Shown here in pieces: positions 1-6,393 of a stretch of 11,555 nt of DNA. The DNA is from JBKECO01 sp047974745 (GTDB lineage: Bacteria; Bacillota; Clostridia; Lachnospirales; Lachnospiraceae), in NCBI GenBank assembly GCA_047974745.1, contig JBKECO010000009.1, positions 1 through 11,555 on the forward strand, in the 5' to 3' direction. The position numbers and the translations under genes were made by a program. The notes under the pieces are model-generated. The model had not been told where the DNA came from. It saw only the letters and a list, made by a program, of their open reading frames with translations, and ran no database searches. Position 1 is the first letter of the stretch. Every line of letters begins with the position of its first letter.

Positions 1-229
1 TAAAAGTCTGATACCGTGATATCCACCAACAATTATCATCGTAGACTTGATTGAAATAAGTACTCAGGAGAAACTCCGGCACATCCAGCTTATAAACAAT
101 TCAGATAAAGGTAGCGGCAATACACTCCAGTTGAGTAGTCAAAGCTACAGGGAAAAATCAAAAGTCCACAGTATCTGAAAGTATTATAACCACGATATTA
201 AAAAGAAAGGAAGTTATGGTGTTTTGCTT

Positions 230-1255
230 ATGAAAACATCATACAAGATTAATATGAAAGCAGCACAAATTGAAAAATATTCAAAAAGAATTGAGGTTGA
301 AGTGAATGACATACCAATTCCTGAAATTGGTGACAATGAAGTTTTGGTTAAGGTTAAAGTAGCAGCAGTCAATCCTTTGGAAATGCTTATTATAACGGGA
401 AGTGTAAAACTGATTCGAGACTATGAGTTTCCATTGACACTCGGAAATGAACTGACGGGAGTGGTTGAAAAAATAGGTGAAAAAGTGAAAGATTTTAAAG
501 TTGGAGATAAAATATACTCACGCTTGCCACTCATAAAAATCGGTGCGTTCGCCGAATTTGTTGCAATTGATGTAAATGCAATCGGACATTTACCAGCAAA
601 TCTTGATTTTGTGAGTGGGGCGGCGGCACCATTAACTGGACTGACCGCTTACCAAGGGTTACATGAAGAATTAGAAGCCAAAGCTGGAGAGACTGTTTTT
701 ATACCAGGTGGCTCAGGGTCATTTGGACAAATGGCTATTCCTATCGCTAAGGCAATGGGACTTAAGGTGATTGTCAGTGGAAATCCGAAGGCACGTGAGC
801 AGACAATTGAGATAGGTGCAGACCAATATATCGACTATACAAAAGAAAATTATTGGGAGTTACTTGACGATATAGATTATGTGATGGACACATTAGGTTC
901 AGATGAATTTGACCATGAACTTTCGATTCTAAAATCAGGTGGCAAACTTCTTTCTTTAAAGACTGGTCCTAACAAGCGTTTTGCAGTAGAACATGGATTT
1001 CCAGGTTGGAAACAAAAGCTTTTTGCCGTAGTTGGGGCAAAGTATGATAATAAAGCTAAGAAAAAAGGGATTCAGTATCGTTTTATTTTTGTTCGTAGTG
1101 ATGGAGCACAATTAGAAGATCTCAAGAAGATTATTGAAGATAATAAGATTGTACCAGCTGTTGATCCAACTGAATTTCGTATTGAGGATATTAATAAAGC
1201 CCTTAATCTTGTTGCACAGGGACATCCAAAGGGAAAAGTTGTAATTAAATTTTAA
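230..1255 (+). CDS. NAD(P)H-dependent quinone/zinc-less medium-chain oxidoreductase
   Basis: The protein resembles the medium-chain dehydrogenase/reductase superfamily, quinone oxidoreductase branch (COG0604), cytosolic enzymes that reduce quinones or activated double bonds with NAD(P)H. The N-terminal GroES-like domain (about residues 10-130) has the pattern of conserved Gly and Val in VLVKVKVAAVNP and GNELTGVV. A Rossmann domain follows, with the nucleotide-binding GGSGSFG near residue 162 and a KAREQTIEIGAD segment typical of the family. The zinc-ligand cysteines of true alcohol dehydrogenases are absent. The C-terminus GHPKGKVVIKF is family-typical, so the gene is full length. The start is uncertain: the SD AGGAAG (208-213) lies 10 nt before a TTG at 224 and 16 nt before the ATG at 230 chosen here, while homologues usually begin at the later MKAAQI (254). 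A nitroreductase follows 115 nt downstream on the same strand, suggesting a shared role in reducing electrophiles. The exact substrate is not predictable. Confidence 0.88.
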   Translation: MKTSYKINMKAAQIEKYSKRIEVEVNDIPIPEIGDNEVLVKVKVAAVNPLEMLIITGSVKLIRDYEFPLTLGNELTGVVEKIGEKVKDFKVGDKIYSRLPLIKIGAFAEFVAIDVNAIGHLPANLDFVSGAAAPLTGLTAYQGLHEELEAKAGETVFIPGGSGSFGQMAIPIAKAMGLKVIVSGNPKAREQTIEIGADQYIDYTKENYWELLDDIDYVMDTLGSDEFDHELSILKSGGKLLSLKTGPNKRFAVEHGFPGWKQKLFAVVGAKYDNKAKKKGIQYRFIFVRSDGAQLEDLKKIIEDNKIVPAVDPTEFRIEDINKALNLVAQGHPKGKVVIKF

Positions 1256-1370
1256 GAGATGAACGATCGAATCCATTTTTTTCATACTCTGAATGACATG
1301 GTAAACAAATAGATCAGCAACAATTTACAGTATTAAGAAAACAATTAATAATCAAAGAGAGGTAGTCAAA

Positions 1371-2210
1371 ATGAAACTAAATATTCCAATAGAGGTAACA
1401 ATTAAAAAGAGAGTTAGTACAAGAACTTACGAACAAAAAAAACTTTCAGGAAATGATAAAGAAAAATTAATGAAAGAGATTAGCCAGTTAACAAACCCAT
1501 TTGGAGAAAATGTTCGAGTTCATCTTATTGAAAAAGATACAGTATCAAATGGTGAAAAGCTGGGTACTTACGGAGTGATAAAGGGTGCTAGTACATTTTT
1601 AGGCGTAACGACAGATAAAACAGAGTTCGGTCTTGTAGCAGCTGGTTATCAGTTTGAAAATCTTGTGCTGATTGCTACTGACATGGGTCTTTCTACCGTA
1701 TGGCTTGCTGCTACGTTCAGTAGGGATCAATTCGAAAAAGCGATGGATATACAAAAAAATGAATTATTTCCAGCGATTTCACCAATTGGATATGCCACTG
1801 ATAAAAGGAGCATTACAGAAAGTCTGATGAGAAAAACTATGAAGTCGGATAAAAGGAAGTCATGGGAGGAAATTTTCTTCCAGGATTCTTTTGGGAATGC
1901 ACTTTCAAGGAAGGATGCAAATGAATATACAAAGCCATTGGAAATGCTTCGACTGGCACCTTCTGCTACAAATGCACAGCCATGGAGAGTACTAAAAAAA
2001 CAGGACTCATACCATTTCTTTGAGACACACAAAAATAATGCAAGTGACGAGGACAAAATGATTAAAAAAGTAGATCTTGGAATTGCGCTAAGTCATTTTC
2101 ATCAAACAGCCTTAGAACATGGGTTACAAGGACACTTTGAAAATCTGAAAGATATAAGAATAGATATTCCGGAAAATACAAATTATATAATATCATGGAA
2201 GATAGGGTAA
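1371..2210 (+). CDS. Nitroreductase family protein, TM1586 type
   Basis: This 279-residue protein looks like a putative FMN-dependent nitroreductase of the TM1586 subfamily, which uses NAD(P)H to reduce nitro groups or other electrophilic substrates in the cytosol. An N-terminal motif RVSTRTY (residues 14-20) matches the FMN-contacting RxSxRxY of nitroreductases. A second half carries LRLAPSATNAQPWRVL (about 193-208), the usual APSaxNxQPW motif, and residues 60-115 hold a GLVAAGYQFENLVLIATDMGLSTVW-like core written here only in outline. The length fits this subfamily, which is longer than classical 180-220-residue nitroreductases. The ATG is preceded by the SD AGAGAGG at 1356-1362 with 8-nt spacing. 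There is no obvious terminator between it and the upstream oxidoreductase, so co-transcription is possible. Physiological substrate unknown. Confidence 0.87.
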   Translation: MKLNIPIEVTIKKRVSTRTYEQKKLSGNDKEKLMKEISQLTNPFGENVRVHLIEKDTVSNGEKLGTYGVIKGASTFLGVTTDKTEFGLVAAGYQFENLVLIATDMGLSTVWLAATFSRDQFEKAMDIQKNELFPAISPIGYATDKRSITESLMRKTMKSDKRKSWEEIFFQDSFGNALSRKDANEYTKPLEMLRLAPSATNAQPWRVLKKQDSYHFFETHKNNASDEDKMIKKVDLGIALSHFHQTALEHGLQGHFENLKDIRIDIPENTNYIISWKIG

Positions 2211-2402
2211 AGGAATACTATGAAATGAGAGTTATAAAAGATTGTAGCTAACAAATGATGATTTTCCTTGAGTAATTTTAGTAGATAAATTGGATTCAAA
2301 GTGTTAAGCATATTTGTGTACATAGGAATAAGAATACTTTGAAGGATACATTTACGTGTCCTTCGGACTGTAGAAATACTATCCAATTTTCACATGAAAA
2401 CG

Positions 2403-2438
2403 TGATATTATATTTGCAATAGATAAAATATAATATCA
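2403..2438. repeat. 13-bp perfect inverted repeat upstream of a promoter
   Basis: TGATATTATATTT (2403-2415) and its exact reverse complement (2426-2438) surround a 10-nt loop. The repeat ends one base before the -35 box of the promoter at 2440. It could be an operator or a cruciform/hairpin, but it has no GC-rich stem or T-tract and so is not a convincing terminator. The rest of the gene-free stretch 2211-2402 shows only a small bulged hairpin (GAAGG...CCTTC, about 2340-2364) and no coding signal. Confidence 0.7.
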
Positions 2439-2439
2439 T

Positions 2440-2467
2440 TTGACAAAGTGCGCATATGCGTTATAAT
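2440..2467 (+). promoter_or_regulatory. Strong sigma-A promoter with palindromic spacer
   Basis: A consensus -35 TTGACA (2440-2445) and consensus -10 TATAAT (2462-2467) are separated by 16 bp. The spacer contains the perfect 10-bp palindrome CGCATATGCG (2451-2460), a natural place for a repressor dimer to block polymerase. The gene just downstream encodes a small DNA-binding protein, so autoregulation is an inference worth testing. Confidence 0.85.
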
Positions 2468-2504
2468 ATAAGTGTACTAAGTAACACAAGAGATGGGGTG
2501 TCAA

Positions 2505-2711
2505 ATGAACGGTTACATTACAGCAAGAGATGCTGCAGACAAATGGAATATGTCAGTTCGTCAGATTCAAAATTTATGTGCAACAGGTAAGCTGGATGGA
2601 GCTATCAAATTTGGTAATGCATGGGCTATCCCTGAATATGCAGAAAAGCCTCAAGATGGAAGAATTACTTTCGGATCTTATAAGAATTGGAGAAAGAAAT
2701 CTGATACATAA
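2505..2711 (+). CDS. Small helix-turn-helix DNA-binding protein
   Basis: This is a 68-residue protein with a MerR/excisionase-like winged helix: YITARDAADKWNMSVRQIQNL forms the two-helix reading head (the segment from residue 4), followed by a wing with GAIKFGNAWAIPEYAEKP and a basic tail (NWRKK). Proteins of this type are common in clostridial mobile elements and act as small DNA-binding regulators or architectural factors; the target is unknown. I place the start at ATG 2505 and not at 2493, because GGGGTG (2495-2500) then sits 4 nt upstream as a ribosome binding site and the ATG at 2493 overlaps it. It is driven by the consensus promoter at 2440-2467 and stands alone, with no downstream gene on this strand for 2.4 kb. 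Confidence 0.8.
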   Translation: MNGYITARDAADKWNMSVRQIQNLCATGKLDGAIKFGNAWAIPEYAEKPQDGRITFGSYKNWRKKSDT

Positions 2712-2731
2712 AAATTGACTGTTTTATGTAA

Positions 2732-2763
2732 GGAATTTTATCAGTAGTGACAGTTTGAAATTG
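2732..2763. repeat. Imperfect palindromic module, copy 1
   Basis: GGAATTTTATCAG / TAGTGACAGTTTGAAATT is an imperfect palindrome centred on AGTGACAG. A related copy lies at 2907-2937, about 175 bp downstream; the two share GAATTT at one end, AGTGACAG in the middle and TGAAATT at the other end. Function unknown. Confidence 0.5.
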
Positions 2764-2780
2764 TTAATGCTAATTGCTCA

Positions 2781-2834
2781 TGATACAAGAGTGGTGTATC
2801 ACGAAAATTCTATTGTGATACAGTATTGATACAC
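2781..2834. repeat. Cluster of four TGATACA motifs in alternating orientation
   Basis: TGATACA occurs at 2781-2787, 2816-2822 and 2827-2833, and inverted as TGTATCA at 2795-2801. The inverted copy can pair either with 2815-2822 (8-bp stem, 12-nt loop) or with 2827-2834 (GTGTATCA/TGATACAC), so two mutually exclusive hairpins are possible. It may be a protein-binding array or a structural switch. No family is recognised. Confidence 0.5.
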
Positions 2835-2906
2835 TTTTACATTGAAAAGAGAGAGAATAGAGATAAAATAAATGCATAAGTGGCAGAAAAAGCCACGATT
2901 CTGTTA

Positions 2907-2937
2907 GAATTTCACACCAGTGACAGGTATGAAATTA
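2907..2937. repeat. Imperfect palindromic module, copy 2
   Basis: This is the better-formed copy of the module at 2732-2763. Arms AATTTCACACC (2908-2918) and GGTATGAAATT (2926-2936) pair with one mismatch around a 7-nt loop. It forms the second hairpin of the candidate RNA at 2876-3003. Confidence 0.5.
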
Positions 2938-2958
2938 TAGAGTTTGAGTAATAAAGGA

Positions 2959-3003
2959 AAATCCTACAGCCCAGTGTTTATGAGGGTTGTAGGATTTATT
3001 TTT
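2959..3003 (+). terminator. Strong rho-independent terminator
   Basis: A 14-bp stem, AAATCCTACAGCCC (2959-2972) with GGGTTGTAGGATTT (2984-2997, one G-U pair), has an 11-nt loop and is followed by ATTTTT. It terminates + strand transcription. In the other direction it is followed by a weaker T-rich run, so it may also end the - strand TIR operon that stops at 3026. Confidence 0.85.
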
Positions 3004-3008
3004 AGGGG

Positions 3009-3030
3009 TTGATATTAAATTGATATTAAA
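3009..3030. repeat. Tandem 11-bp direct repeat
   Basis: TTGATATTAAA is repeated twice without a gap (3009-3019 and 3020-3030). The second copy contains the stop codon of the TIR gene. A short tandem repeat directly after a terminator at the far end of a cargo segment could be an integrase arm-type site, but this is only a suggestion. Confidence 0.55.
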
Positions 3031-4183
3031 AAGCGGCGGTTGACCATGATGACTTTACATTCCAATGTTTTAATGAATTGAAATCAAATGTATTATAATT
3101 GCTGAATCTATCTTTTGAAATGTGTATAACAACTCTTCGGTGTTCCTTGCCATAAATAATGTACTCTTTCATATCAGAATAAGTTATATTAAGAGAGGAA
3201 TAAACATCATTAAAGTCATATAACTCCAATTCGATTTTAGTGCAAGATATTGGAGTGGAACTATCGTTTTCTAATCTGAAAACACATTTGATAGTTCTGT
3301 CATCTTCTTCAATTAGTCCTTCCAAACCAATTTTCTGAAGGTAATTATTATACTTATATTTTTCTATTAATGAATCAATTTCTTTTAGAAAATCATCCCT
3401 TGAATTTTCCCATTGGGTTTCACCAAGTTCAGGAAGTTCAAATTCACTAAGTAAAATGTTTTTAAGTTCATTGAGACGATGCTTATCATTTATTCTCATC
3501 CATATTTTGGAAGCATCAATGGCACCACTGATTTGGCTGTATTCAAACCAAGGTAGAAGTATGGCGTGTTGTTTTGCTGATTTAATCCATGCAGCCTCCA
3601 TTTCGTTGAGAGAAGCAGCACTAGAATAATAATTATTTGATAAAAAAGAAATAAGAATTACTTCGTGATCAAATTCATCTTTTAAATAGTCATATATTTT
3701 CTTACCAAGAGGAATATCGTAACCAGAGATTGAACTACAAAAAATCAATCCTCGACCGGCAAAACCTATTCTATCTAGAAGTAACACAAAAGGTTTGATA
3801 AATTCTATATCTTGTGATGAATGACTAATAAAAAGTTTCTTTTCCTTTCTTGGTAAAGCACTTAATGAATGTGATTGTGTTGTGATAAAAAACTCATCAT
3901 CATTGTGAATTGAATTAAGATAAGACATCATTCTATCAAATGAAGTTGTACCAATATCACTGTTTCGACTGTTGTAACAATCAAGAATTTCACTGTATAA
4001 TGGATAATCTATTAAATATCTTTCGGTAAATAATTTGATGTTATTCATCCATTGATCGTAATTAGGACCAGAAATATAACTTGGAATAAATAATCCTTCA
4101 TTTAAACTTGTATCATGATATTCGGTAGTTCTAATTACATTGCCATTGTCGATAAATTCTTGTATTTTATCTTTAGAAATCAT
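3026..4183 (-). CDS. TIR-domain protein, probable defence effector
   Basis: This 385-residue cytosolic protein has three parts. Residues 1-105 form an N-terminal region with a GPNYDQWMNNIKLF segment often seen ahead of TIR domains in Firmicutes. Residues about 116-215 form a TIR domain: KKLFISHSSQD (strand A and the BB-loop lead-in), a central ILISF strand, and SLNEMEAAW, where E194 or E196 fits the glutamate that many bacterial TIR domains use to cleave NAD+. Residues about 297-385 look like a beta-rich domain (VFRLENDSSTPISCTKIELEL) that I cannot name. The start at 4183 has SD AGGAGG 8 nt upstream and overlaps the stop of the XRE gene by ATGA, so the two are translationally coupled; a longer in-frame start at 4219 is less likely. 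Bacterial TIR proteins are established antiphage NADases or signal producers. A defence role here is inferred from domain and context; the activity and trigger are unknown. Confidence 0.85.
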   Translation of the reverse strand: MISKDKIQEFIDNGNVIRTTEYHDTSLNEGLFIPSYISGPNYDQWMNNIKLFTERYLIDYPLYSEILDCYNSRNSDIGTTSFDRMMSYLNSIHNDDEFFITTQSHSLSALPRKEKKLFISHSSQDIEFIKPFVLLLDRIGFAGRGLIFCSSISGYDIPLGKKIYDYLKDEFDHEVILISFLSNNYYSSAASLNEMEAAWIKSAKQHAILLPWFEYSQISGAIDASKIWMRINDKHRLNELKNILLSEFELPELGETQWENSRDDFLKEIDSLIEKYKYNNYLQKIGLEGLIEEDDRTIKCVFRLENDSSTPISCTKIELELYDFNDVYSSLNITYSDMKEYIIYGKEHRRVVIHISKDRFSNYNTFDFNSLKHWNVKSSWSTAAF

Positions 4184-4692
4184 TTTACTACCTCCTGATA
4201 GTTCCACTGTAATTTCCACTCCACATATTCTTCTTTCGTGATTACTCCATTATGGTAGTCACGTTTTTTTTGTTGCCATTCTTTAAAACATCTTCTATAT
4301 TCTGGCAAAGCAAACATCACTGCAATCGGTGATTCAATAGCTTCTCCATCTCTACCAGCTGGAATCTTCATGGATGGCTTATCAATATCCTTATCTGTCT
4401 GGAATTCAAATAGTGCTATCTGCAAAGGAAACTCCTCTTCAAACCAGAAAAAAGATTCCATCACATCCAATGGATTATCAAATTCATATGTCTTTAGTGC
4501 ATTGTAATTCACTTTTAAAATTTCAGCCATCTGGTGCAGCATAGGCTCCTTGATGGTTTTTCTGTTGTCAGATTCATACTGTGAAACTCTGATGTCTGCA
4601 CTTCCTGTATCAAATCCCAAAGCTATTCCGAGTTCTTTTTGTGTCATACCTCGAAAGGTACGGATAAATCGAATTCTCTTACCTGTTGTCAT
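4180..4692 (-). CDS. XRE-family helix-turn-helix regulator
   Basis: A 170-residue protein with an N-terminal XRE/Cro-CI helix-turn-helix (about residues 5-65: RIRFIRTFRGMTQKELG, then SQYESDNRKTIKEP, then MAEILKVNYNAL). A roughly 100-residue C-terminal part ends in a charged helical segment (EWQQKKRDYHNGVITKEEY) and has no recognised enzyme motif. It is the first gene of a two-gene operon with the TIR protein (4-nt ATGA overlap). It is transcribed divergently from the excisionase and integrase genes, so it is well placed to repress both directions from the shared region 4693-4900. The start ATG at 4692 has SD AGGAGG (complement of 4699-4704) 6 nt upstream. It could also sense a trigger through its C-terminal part. 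Confidence 0.85.
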   Translation of the reverse strand: MTTGKRIRFIRTFRGMTQKELGIALGFDTGSADIRVSQYESDNRKTIKEPMLHQMAEILKVNYNALKTYEFDNPLDVMESFFWFEEEFPLQIALFEFQTDKDIDKPSMKIPAGRDGEAIESPIAVMFALPEYRRCFKEWQQKKRDYHNGVITKEEYVEWKLQWNYQEVVK

Positions 4693-4722
4693 AGGAAACC
4701 TCCTGTATTTTTTATTAAATCT

Positions 4723-4751
4723 AGTATAGCAGAGCCTGCTCTGAAACTCAA
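4723..4751 (-). promoter_or_regulatory. Promoter of the XRE-TIR operon
   Basis: On the - strand, TTGAGT (4751-4746) and TATACT (4728-4723) are separated by 17 bp, about 30 nt upstream of the XRE start codon. This would drive the regulator and the TIR gene together. Confidence 0.7.
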
Positions 4752-4809
4752 CAAAAACTTAATAAAATTGTTTTAATAAACAAAATTACATTTAGTTAAT
4801 AAAAAAGTG

Positions 4810-4838
4810 TTGACTAATAAAAAAACATTAAGTAAAAT
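4810..4838 (+). promoter_or_regulatory. Divergent promoter toward the excisionase-integrase genes
   Basis: TTGACT (4810-4815) and TAAAAT (4833-4838) are 17 bp apart. ACATTAAGTA occurs at 4825-4834, overlapping the -10, and again at 4868-4877; its inverted core ACTTAA is at 4757-4762 and 4855-4860. These repeats are candidate operators, most simply for the divergently encoded XRE protein. Confidence 0.6.
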
Positions 4839-4905
4839 ACAATACATAAACGAGACTTAACGAAATAACATTAAGTACAAAAAGGAGGACAGATAAGAAA
4901 GAAAT

Positions 4906-5124
4906 GAATTACAGAAAATTGAATAGCGATATATCTTGGCAACAGATTTTGCGATGATACCAGACATGGTGGAGCAAAACATAATGACACTCCTTTAAAG
5001 GGTGGGAAAGGATCTTGAACAGAAGAAGCTCACAGCTGATAACGCAGCAGAGGTTGCCTGAAATGGTAACACCAAGATATATGTAGAACGCAAAACAACT
5101 AATAATACGAAAGGAGGCATGTGA
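4906..5124 (+). pseudogene. Decayed small gene ahead of the excisionase
   Basis: One reading frame stays protein-like through several stops. It reads ATDFAMIPDMVEQNIMTLL (4939-4995), stop TAA at 4996, then GKDLEQKKLTADNAAEVA, stop TGA at 5059, then TKIYVERKTTNNTKGGM ending with TGA at 5122-5124, directly abutting the excisionase ATG at 5125. An earlier in-frame TAG lies near 4924. An SD-like AAGGAGG at 4882-4888 lies upstream. The consistent charged-helix composition across stops suggests a small accessory gene that has mutated. The family is not recognised. The alternative is a non-coding leader with coincidental open stretches. Confidence 0.5.
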
Positions 5125-5313
5125 ATGGAAGCAAGTATGTTTATGGATGTAAATGAAGTGGTTGAAATCTTAGGAGTGAAGAAACCCACTGCATACAAGA
5201 TTATTAGACAACTGAATGACGAGCTGAACGGCAAAGATTTTGTAACAATCGCTGGCAGAGTCAGCAGACAGTATTTTATGGAACGTTTTTATGGCTTACA
5301 AAAAGCTAATTAA
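5125..5313 (+). CDS. Excisionase-like helix-turn-helix protein
   Basis: A 62-residue protein with a winged helix-turn-helix of the excisionase/HTH_17 kind: DVNEVVEILGVKKPTAYKII is the recognition unit, followed by RQLNDELNGKDFVTIAGRV, and it ends QYFMERFYG. Small proteins of this pattern sit directly upstream of tyrosine integrases in clostridial integrative elements, where they bend att DNA to favour excision. Here the integrase starts 21 nt downstream. The start has SD AAGGAGG (5111-5117) with 7-nt spacing. It is probably co-transcribed with the integrase from the promoter at 4810. The name rests on size, motif and position and not on a close match. Confidence 0.8.
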   Translation: MEASMFMDVNEVVEILGVKKPTAYKIIRQLNDELNGKDFVTIAGRVSRQYFMERFYGLQKAN

Positions 5314-5334
5314 GGAAATCTAGGAGGGCAATGA

Positions 5335-6393
5335 ATGTCAGCATACAAAGACCAGAAGACCGGTAAGTGGTATGTATTTTTCTACTACCGCAATTGGCAG
5401 GGAGAGAATAAAGGTAAAACCAAACGAGGCTTCGCAACCAAACGCGAGGCCTTGGAATGGGAACGGAATTTCAAGTTAAAGCAGAGCGAAAATTTGGATA
5501 TGACCATGAATGAGTTTTACAAATTATATGAAGAGGATATGAAGCCAAAGTTGAAATTAAACACATGGCTTACGAAGAAACACATTATCACAGGAAAAGT
5601 ATTACCATACTTTGGAGAACGCAAGATGAATGAGATTACAGCCGCAGATATTTTGAAATGGCAGAATGTAATGATTGAATCGAAGAAAGAAAACGGTGAA
5701 CGATTTAAGCCGGGCTATCTGAAAACAATTCATGATGAGCTGTCGTGTTTATTTAATCATGCGGTGAGATTTTATAATCTGAATGAAAATCCTTCCAAGA
5801 AAGCTGGAAATATGGGAAAAGAGTCTAAAGAAGAAATGCTTTTTTGGACAAAAGAGGAGTATCTGAAATTTGCAGATGTAATCAAAGATAAACCACAATC
5901 CTATTATGCTTTTGAGATTTTATATTGGTGTGGTATCCGTGTTGGAGAATTACTTGCACTGACCATGAATGATTTTGATTTGGAGAAGAAAATCTTAACC
6001 ATTAATAAGTCATATCAGCGATTAGAGGGCAAGGATGTAATTACTTCACCAAAGACAGCAAAAAGTAATCGTGTCATTTCTATGCCGGATTTCTTGGTAA
6101 GTGAAATGAGAGATTATATGAATATGCTTTTTAAATGCAAGCCAACAGATCGTTTGTTTCAGGTAACGAAAAGCTTTCTTCACCATGAAATGGATCGTGG
6201 GAGCAAAGGTTCAGGAGTTAAGAGAATTACAATTCATGATTTAAGGCATTCTCACATTTCTTTGTTAATTGATGCTGGTTTTACTGCGGTAGATATTGCA
6301 AATAGGGTTGGACATGAAAGTATTCGTATTACTTATCATTATTATGACAAGAAAAATGTTATGGAAAGAAACTGGCAGCAACTACTGTATTAA
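5335..6393 (+). CDS. Tyrosine integrase with replaced C-terminus
   Basis: This is a phage/ICE-type site-specific tyrosine recombinase. Residues 1-50 form an arm-DNA binding domain (GKWYVFFYYRNWQGENK, typical AP2-like), residues about 55-150 a SAM-like core-binding domain, and residues 170-336 the catalytic domain with R202 (CGIRVGE), H301-x-x-R304 (HDLRH), H327 (VGHES) and Y336 (ITYHY). Members normally continue from that tyrosine with a (S/A)HLFP-type helix and 20-40 more residues. Here the sequence departs at residue 337 into YDKKNVMERNWQQLLY and stops. The departure point (nt 6343) lies inside a 12-bp repeat, TATTATGACAAG, that recurs at 11306-11317, so I infer that an insertion or recombination event replaced the end of the gene. 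Activity may be reduced, since this C-terminal helix helps pack neighbouring protomers. SD AGGAGGG (5322-5328) sets the start at 5335. Confidence 0.88.
   Translation: MSAYKDQKTGKWYVFFYYRNWQGENKGKTKRGFATKREALEWERNFKLKQSENLDMTMNEFYKLYEEDMKPKLKLNTWLTKKHIITGKVLPYFGERKMNEITAADILKWQNVMIESKKENGERFKPGYLKTIHDELSCLFNHAVRFYNLNENPSKKAGNMGKESKEEMLFWTKEEYLKFADVIKDKPQSYYAFEILYWCGIRVGELLALTMNDFDLEKKILTINKSYQRLEGKDVITSPKTAKSNRVISMPDFLVSEMRDYMNMLFKCKPTDRLFQVTKSFLHHEMDRGSKGSGVKRITIHDLRHSHISLLIDAGFTAVDIANRVGHESIRITYHYYDKKNVMERNWQQLLY

Larger units (their letters stand above)
2876..3003 (+). ncRNA. Candidate small structured RNA
   Basis: A promoter-like pair TTGAAA (2842-2847) and TAAAAT (2864-2869) with 16-bp spacing would start a transcript near 2876 that ends at the strong terminator at 2959-3003, about 128 nt in all. 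Between them lie two further hairpins: GTGGC/GCCAC (2880-2896) and AATTTCACACC/GGTATGAAATT (2908-2936, one mismatch, 7-nt loop). The only reading frame is an 11-codon one at 2872 with no ribosome binding site. No known RNA family is recognised. The region could equally be an integrase recognition area with structured DNA. Confidence 0.35.

Noticed and set aside
19..176. Long open + strand frame without a start before the first gene
   Set aside because: No ATG/GTG with an SD, no recognisable motif; the window edge prevents a decision.
216..233. Five-codon leader frame overlapping the oxidoreductase start by ATGA
   Set aside because: SD spacing of about 2 nt is too short, and such overlaps arise easily by chance.
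1259..1365. Possible relic of a MarR-like regulator (MNDRIHFFHTLNDMVNK, then a shifted frame)
   Set aside because: Only about 17 codons plus a frameshifted remainder, no diagnostic motif; it may be ordinary intergenic sequence.
1727..2056. 109-codon - strand frame inside the nitroreductase gene
   Set aside because: Shadow of a well-supported gene, composition not protein-like.
2183..2386. 67-codon - strand frame after the nitroreductase
   Set aside because: No SD, overlaps the end of a real gene, no recognisable features.
2732..3003. CRISPR array or retron RNA in the repeat-rich gene-free stretch
   Set aside because: Repeats are not regularly spaced, there are no cas genes and no reverse transcriptase in the window.
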